Shown in pieces: positions 63,100 to 64,000 of a stretch of DNA of 64,000 nucleotides. Position 1 is the stretch's first letter. Each line of letters starts with the position of its first letter. Both the position numbers and the translations under genes were made by a program. Source of the stretch: Limimaricola pyoseonensis (GTDB taxonomy: Bacteria > Pseudomonadota > Alphaproteobacteria > Rhodobacterales > Rhodobacteraceae); NCBI RefSeq assembly GCF_900102015.1, contig NZ_FNAT01000006.1:124001-188000 (forward strand). The letters run 5' to 3'. The notes beneath the pieces are model-generated. The model saw only the letters and a list, made by a program, of their open reading frames with translations, had not been told where the DNA came from and did no database searches.

Positions 63100-64000
63100 A
63101 TGAAACGACTGCTGACGACATCCACCGCCGCGCTGCTGCTGGCCGGCCCCGCCTTCGCCCAGGAGGTCACGCTGCAGTTCTGGGACAACCAGCAGACCGA
63201 GAGCGGGCTTTCGCAGTACCAGCAGGAGGCGGTGGACCGCTTCATGCAGGAGAACCCCGAGATCCGCGTCGAGGTCACGACGATCCCCTACCCGGAATAC
63301 CAGCAGCGGCTGCTCACGGCCGTGCAGGGCGGCAACGCGCCCGACATCGCCACGCTCGACCAGATCTGGACCGGCGCCTTCGCCGCCGCGGGCGCGCTGG
63401 TGCCGCTGGACGAGCGGGCCGAGGCGGCGGGCGTGTCGCGCGACGCCTTCTTCGGCGGCGCCTGGGATTCGGCGGTCTACGAGGACGGCCTCTACGGCAT
63501 CCCGTTCAACGTCGATGTCTGGCAGTTCTCCTTCTTCAACCGCGCGCTGCTCGAGGAGGCGGGGGTCGCGCCCGAGCGGCTCGCGACCTTCGAGGGGCTG
63601 CGCGAGGCGGCCGAGGCGCTGAGCGGCGAGGGCCGGTTCGGGGTCGGGCTGTTCGGCCACCAGGGCGAGGACACCGTCGTGGTCGCCAACTCCTTCATCT
63701 TCTCCAACGGCGGGCAGGTGCTGGCCGAGGACGGCAGCTGCGCGCTCGACGAGCCGGCGGCGGTCGAGGCGCTGCAATACCTGCAGGAGCTGTCGCAGTT
63801 CGCGCCGAGCGGCATCCTCAACGCCTCGTCGGGCGACATGCGAGAGCTGTTCCTCAACGGCTCGCTGGCGATCGAGTTCTGGCCGGCGCTCGAGCAGCCG
63901 ACCCTGCAGGCGAGCGACATCGACTGGGGCTTCGCGGTCGGCACCGCGCCAGAGGGCGAGACGCCGGTCGGCACCTTCGGCGGCTGGAACCTGTCGGTGT
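63100..64000 (+). CDS. Sugar ABC transporter substrate-binding protein (3' end cut by window)
   Basis: A family 1 extracellular binding protein, 300 residues visible, open at the right edge. The signal peptide MKRLLTTSTAALLLAGPAFA ends before QEVTLQFWDNQQTESG. The body shows YPEYQQRLLTAVQGGNAPDI and IPFNVDVWQFSFFNRALLEE as in CUT1 binding proteins. AGAGGAGGAG precedes the ATG. It is 21 bases after the fusion regulator, so the two may be co-transcribed, with permease genes expected beyond the window. Confidence 0.9.
   Translation, partial: MKRLLTTSTAALLLAGPAFAQEVTLQFWDNQQTESGLSQYQQEAVDRFMQENPEIRVEVTTIPYPEYQQRLLTAVQGGNAPDIATLDQIWTGAFAAAGALVPLDERAEAAGVSRDAFFGGAWDSAVYEDGLYGIPFNVDVWQFSFFNRALLEEAGVAPERLATFEGLREAAEALSGEGRFGVGLFGHQGEDTVVVANSFIFSNGGQVLAEDGSCALDEPAAVEALQYLQELSQFAPSGILNASSGDMRELFLNGSLAIEFWPALEQPTLQASDIDWGFAVGTAPEGETPVGTFGGWNLSV

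Overview
The window reads as replicon DNA of a high-GC alphaproteobacterium, most likely a member of the Rhodobacteraceae (Roseobacter/Paracoccus-like). This is inferred from a complete repABC cassette (34.4-38.1 kb) flanked by catabolic operons and ABC importers, from family signatures such as an Lrp/CtlX pair and a CuyA-like sulfo-lyase, and from the uniformly GC-rich third codon positions. repA, repB and repC followed by paired palindromes that look like centromere sites say this is a plasmid, megaplasmid or chromid. No rRNA, tRNA, CRISPR array or intact insertion sequence was seen.

Layout. 0-9 kb: a truncated GntR regulator diverges from a dipeptide-type importer operon (binding protein, two permeases, two ATPases) that ends in an M32 carboxypeptidase, followed by a LacI regulator. 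9-10.4 kb: a divergent Lrp regulator and CtlX-type hydrolase. 10.45-27.2 kb: fifteen minus-strand genes, tightly spaced or overlapping, forming one catabolic unit (Gfo/Idh dehydrogenase, CoA-transferase, enoyl-CoA hydratase, aldehyde dehydrogenase, CUT1 sugar importer, two GMC oxidoreductases, SDR, Dabb protein, DUF993 protein, LacI regulator, glycerate kinase). Its promoter (27272-27319) carries two LacI-type operators. 27.7-34.1 kb: a stand-alone adenylation-carrier-reductase enzyme, an SDR, a LysR regulator divergent from a CuyA-like lyase, and an Asp/Glu racemase. 34.4-38.1 kb: repABC with a candidate antisense RNA terminator, a repC leader hairpin and two parS-like palindromes. 38.1-38.86 kb has no recognisable gene. 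38.9-40.8 kb: a TetR regulator and an orphan ProX/OpuAC-type binding protein. 40.9-52.2 kb: a large MalT-like LuxR regulator, then an oligopeptide-type importer, a HyuA-like protein, two DUF917 proteins and the cognate binding protein. 52.3-61.2 kb: a DUF1127 protein, then N-acetylglucosamine catabolism (nagA, nagB, CutC-like, ROK kinase, LacI regulator) and a polar amino-acid importer whose operon includes a cytoplasmic glycosylasparaginase. 61.4-64 kb: a DeoR/periplasmic-binding fusion regulator and the start of a further sugar-binding protein.

How the genes fit together. The most coherent new proposal is that 52.6-61.2 kb is a complete route for N-acetylglucosaminyl-asparagine, the linkage unit of N-glycoproteins: import through an amino-acid-type ABC transporter, cleavage inside the cell to GlcNAc and aspartate, phosphorylation by the ROK kinase, then NagA and NagB to fructose 6-phosphate, under a LacI repressor with a clear operator at 61173-61190. 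The second is the HyuA plus twin DUF917 operon, likely handling an imported hydantoin- or thiohydantoin-like compound. The third is the 15-gene sugar/acyl operon with a textbook repressible promoter. Functions are assigned from protein motifs and context read by eye; no database search was possible.
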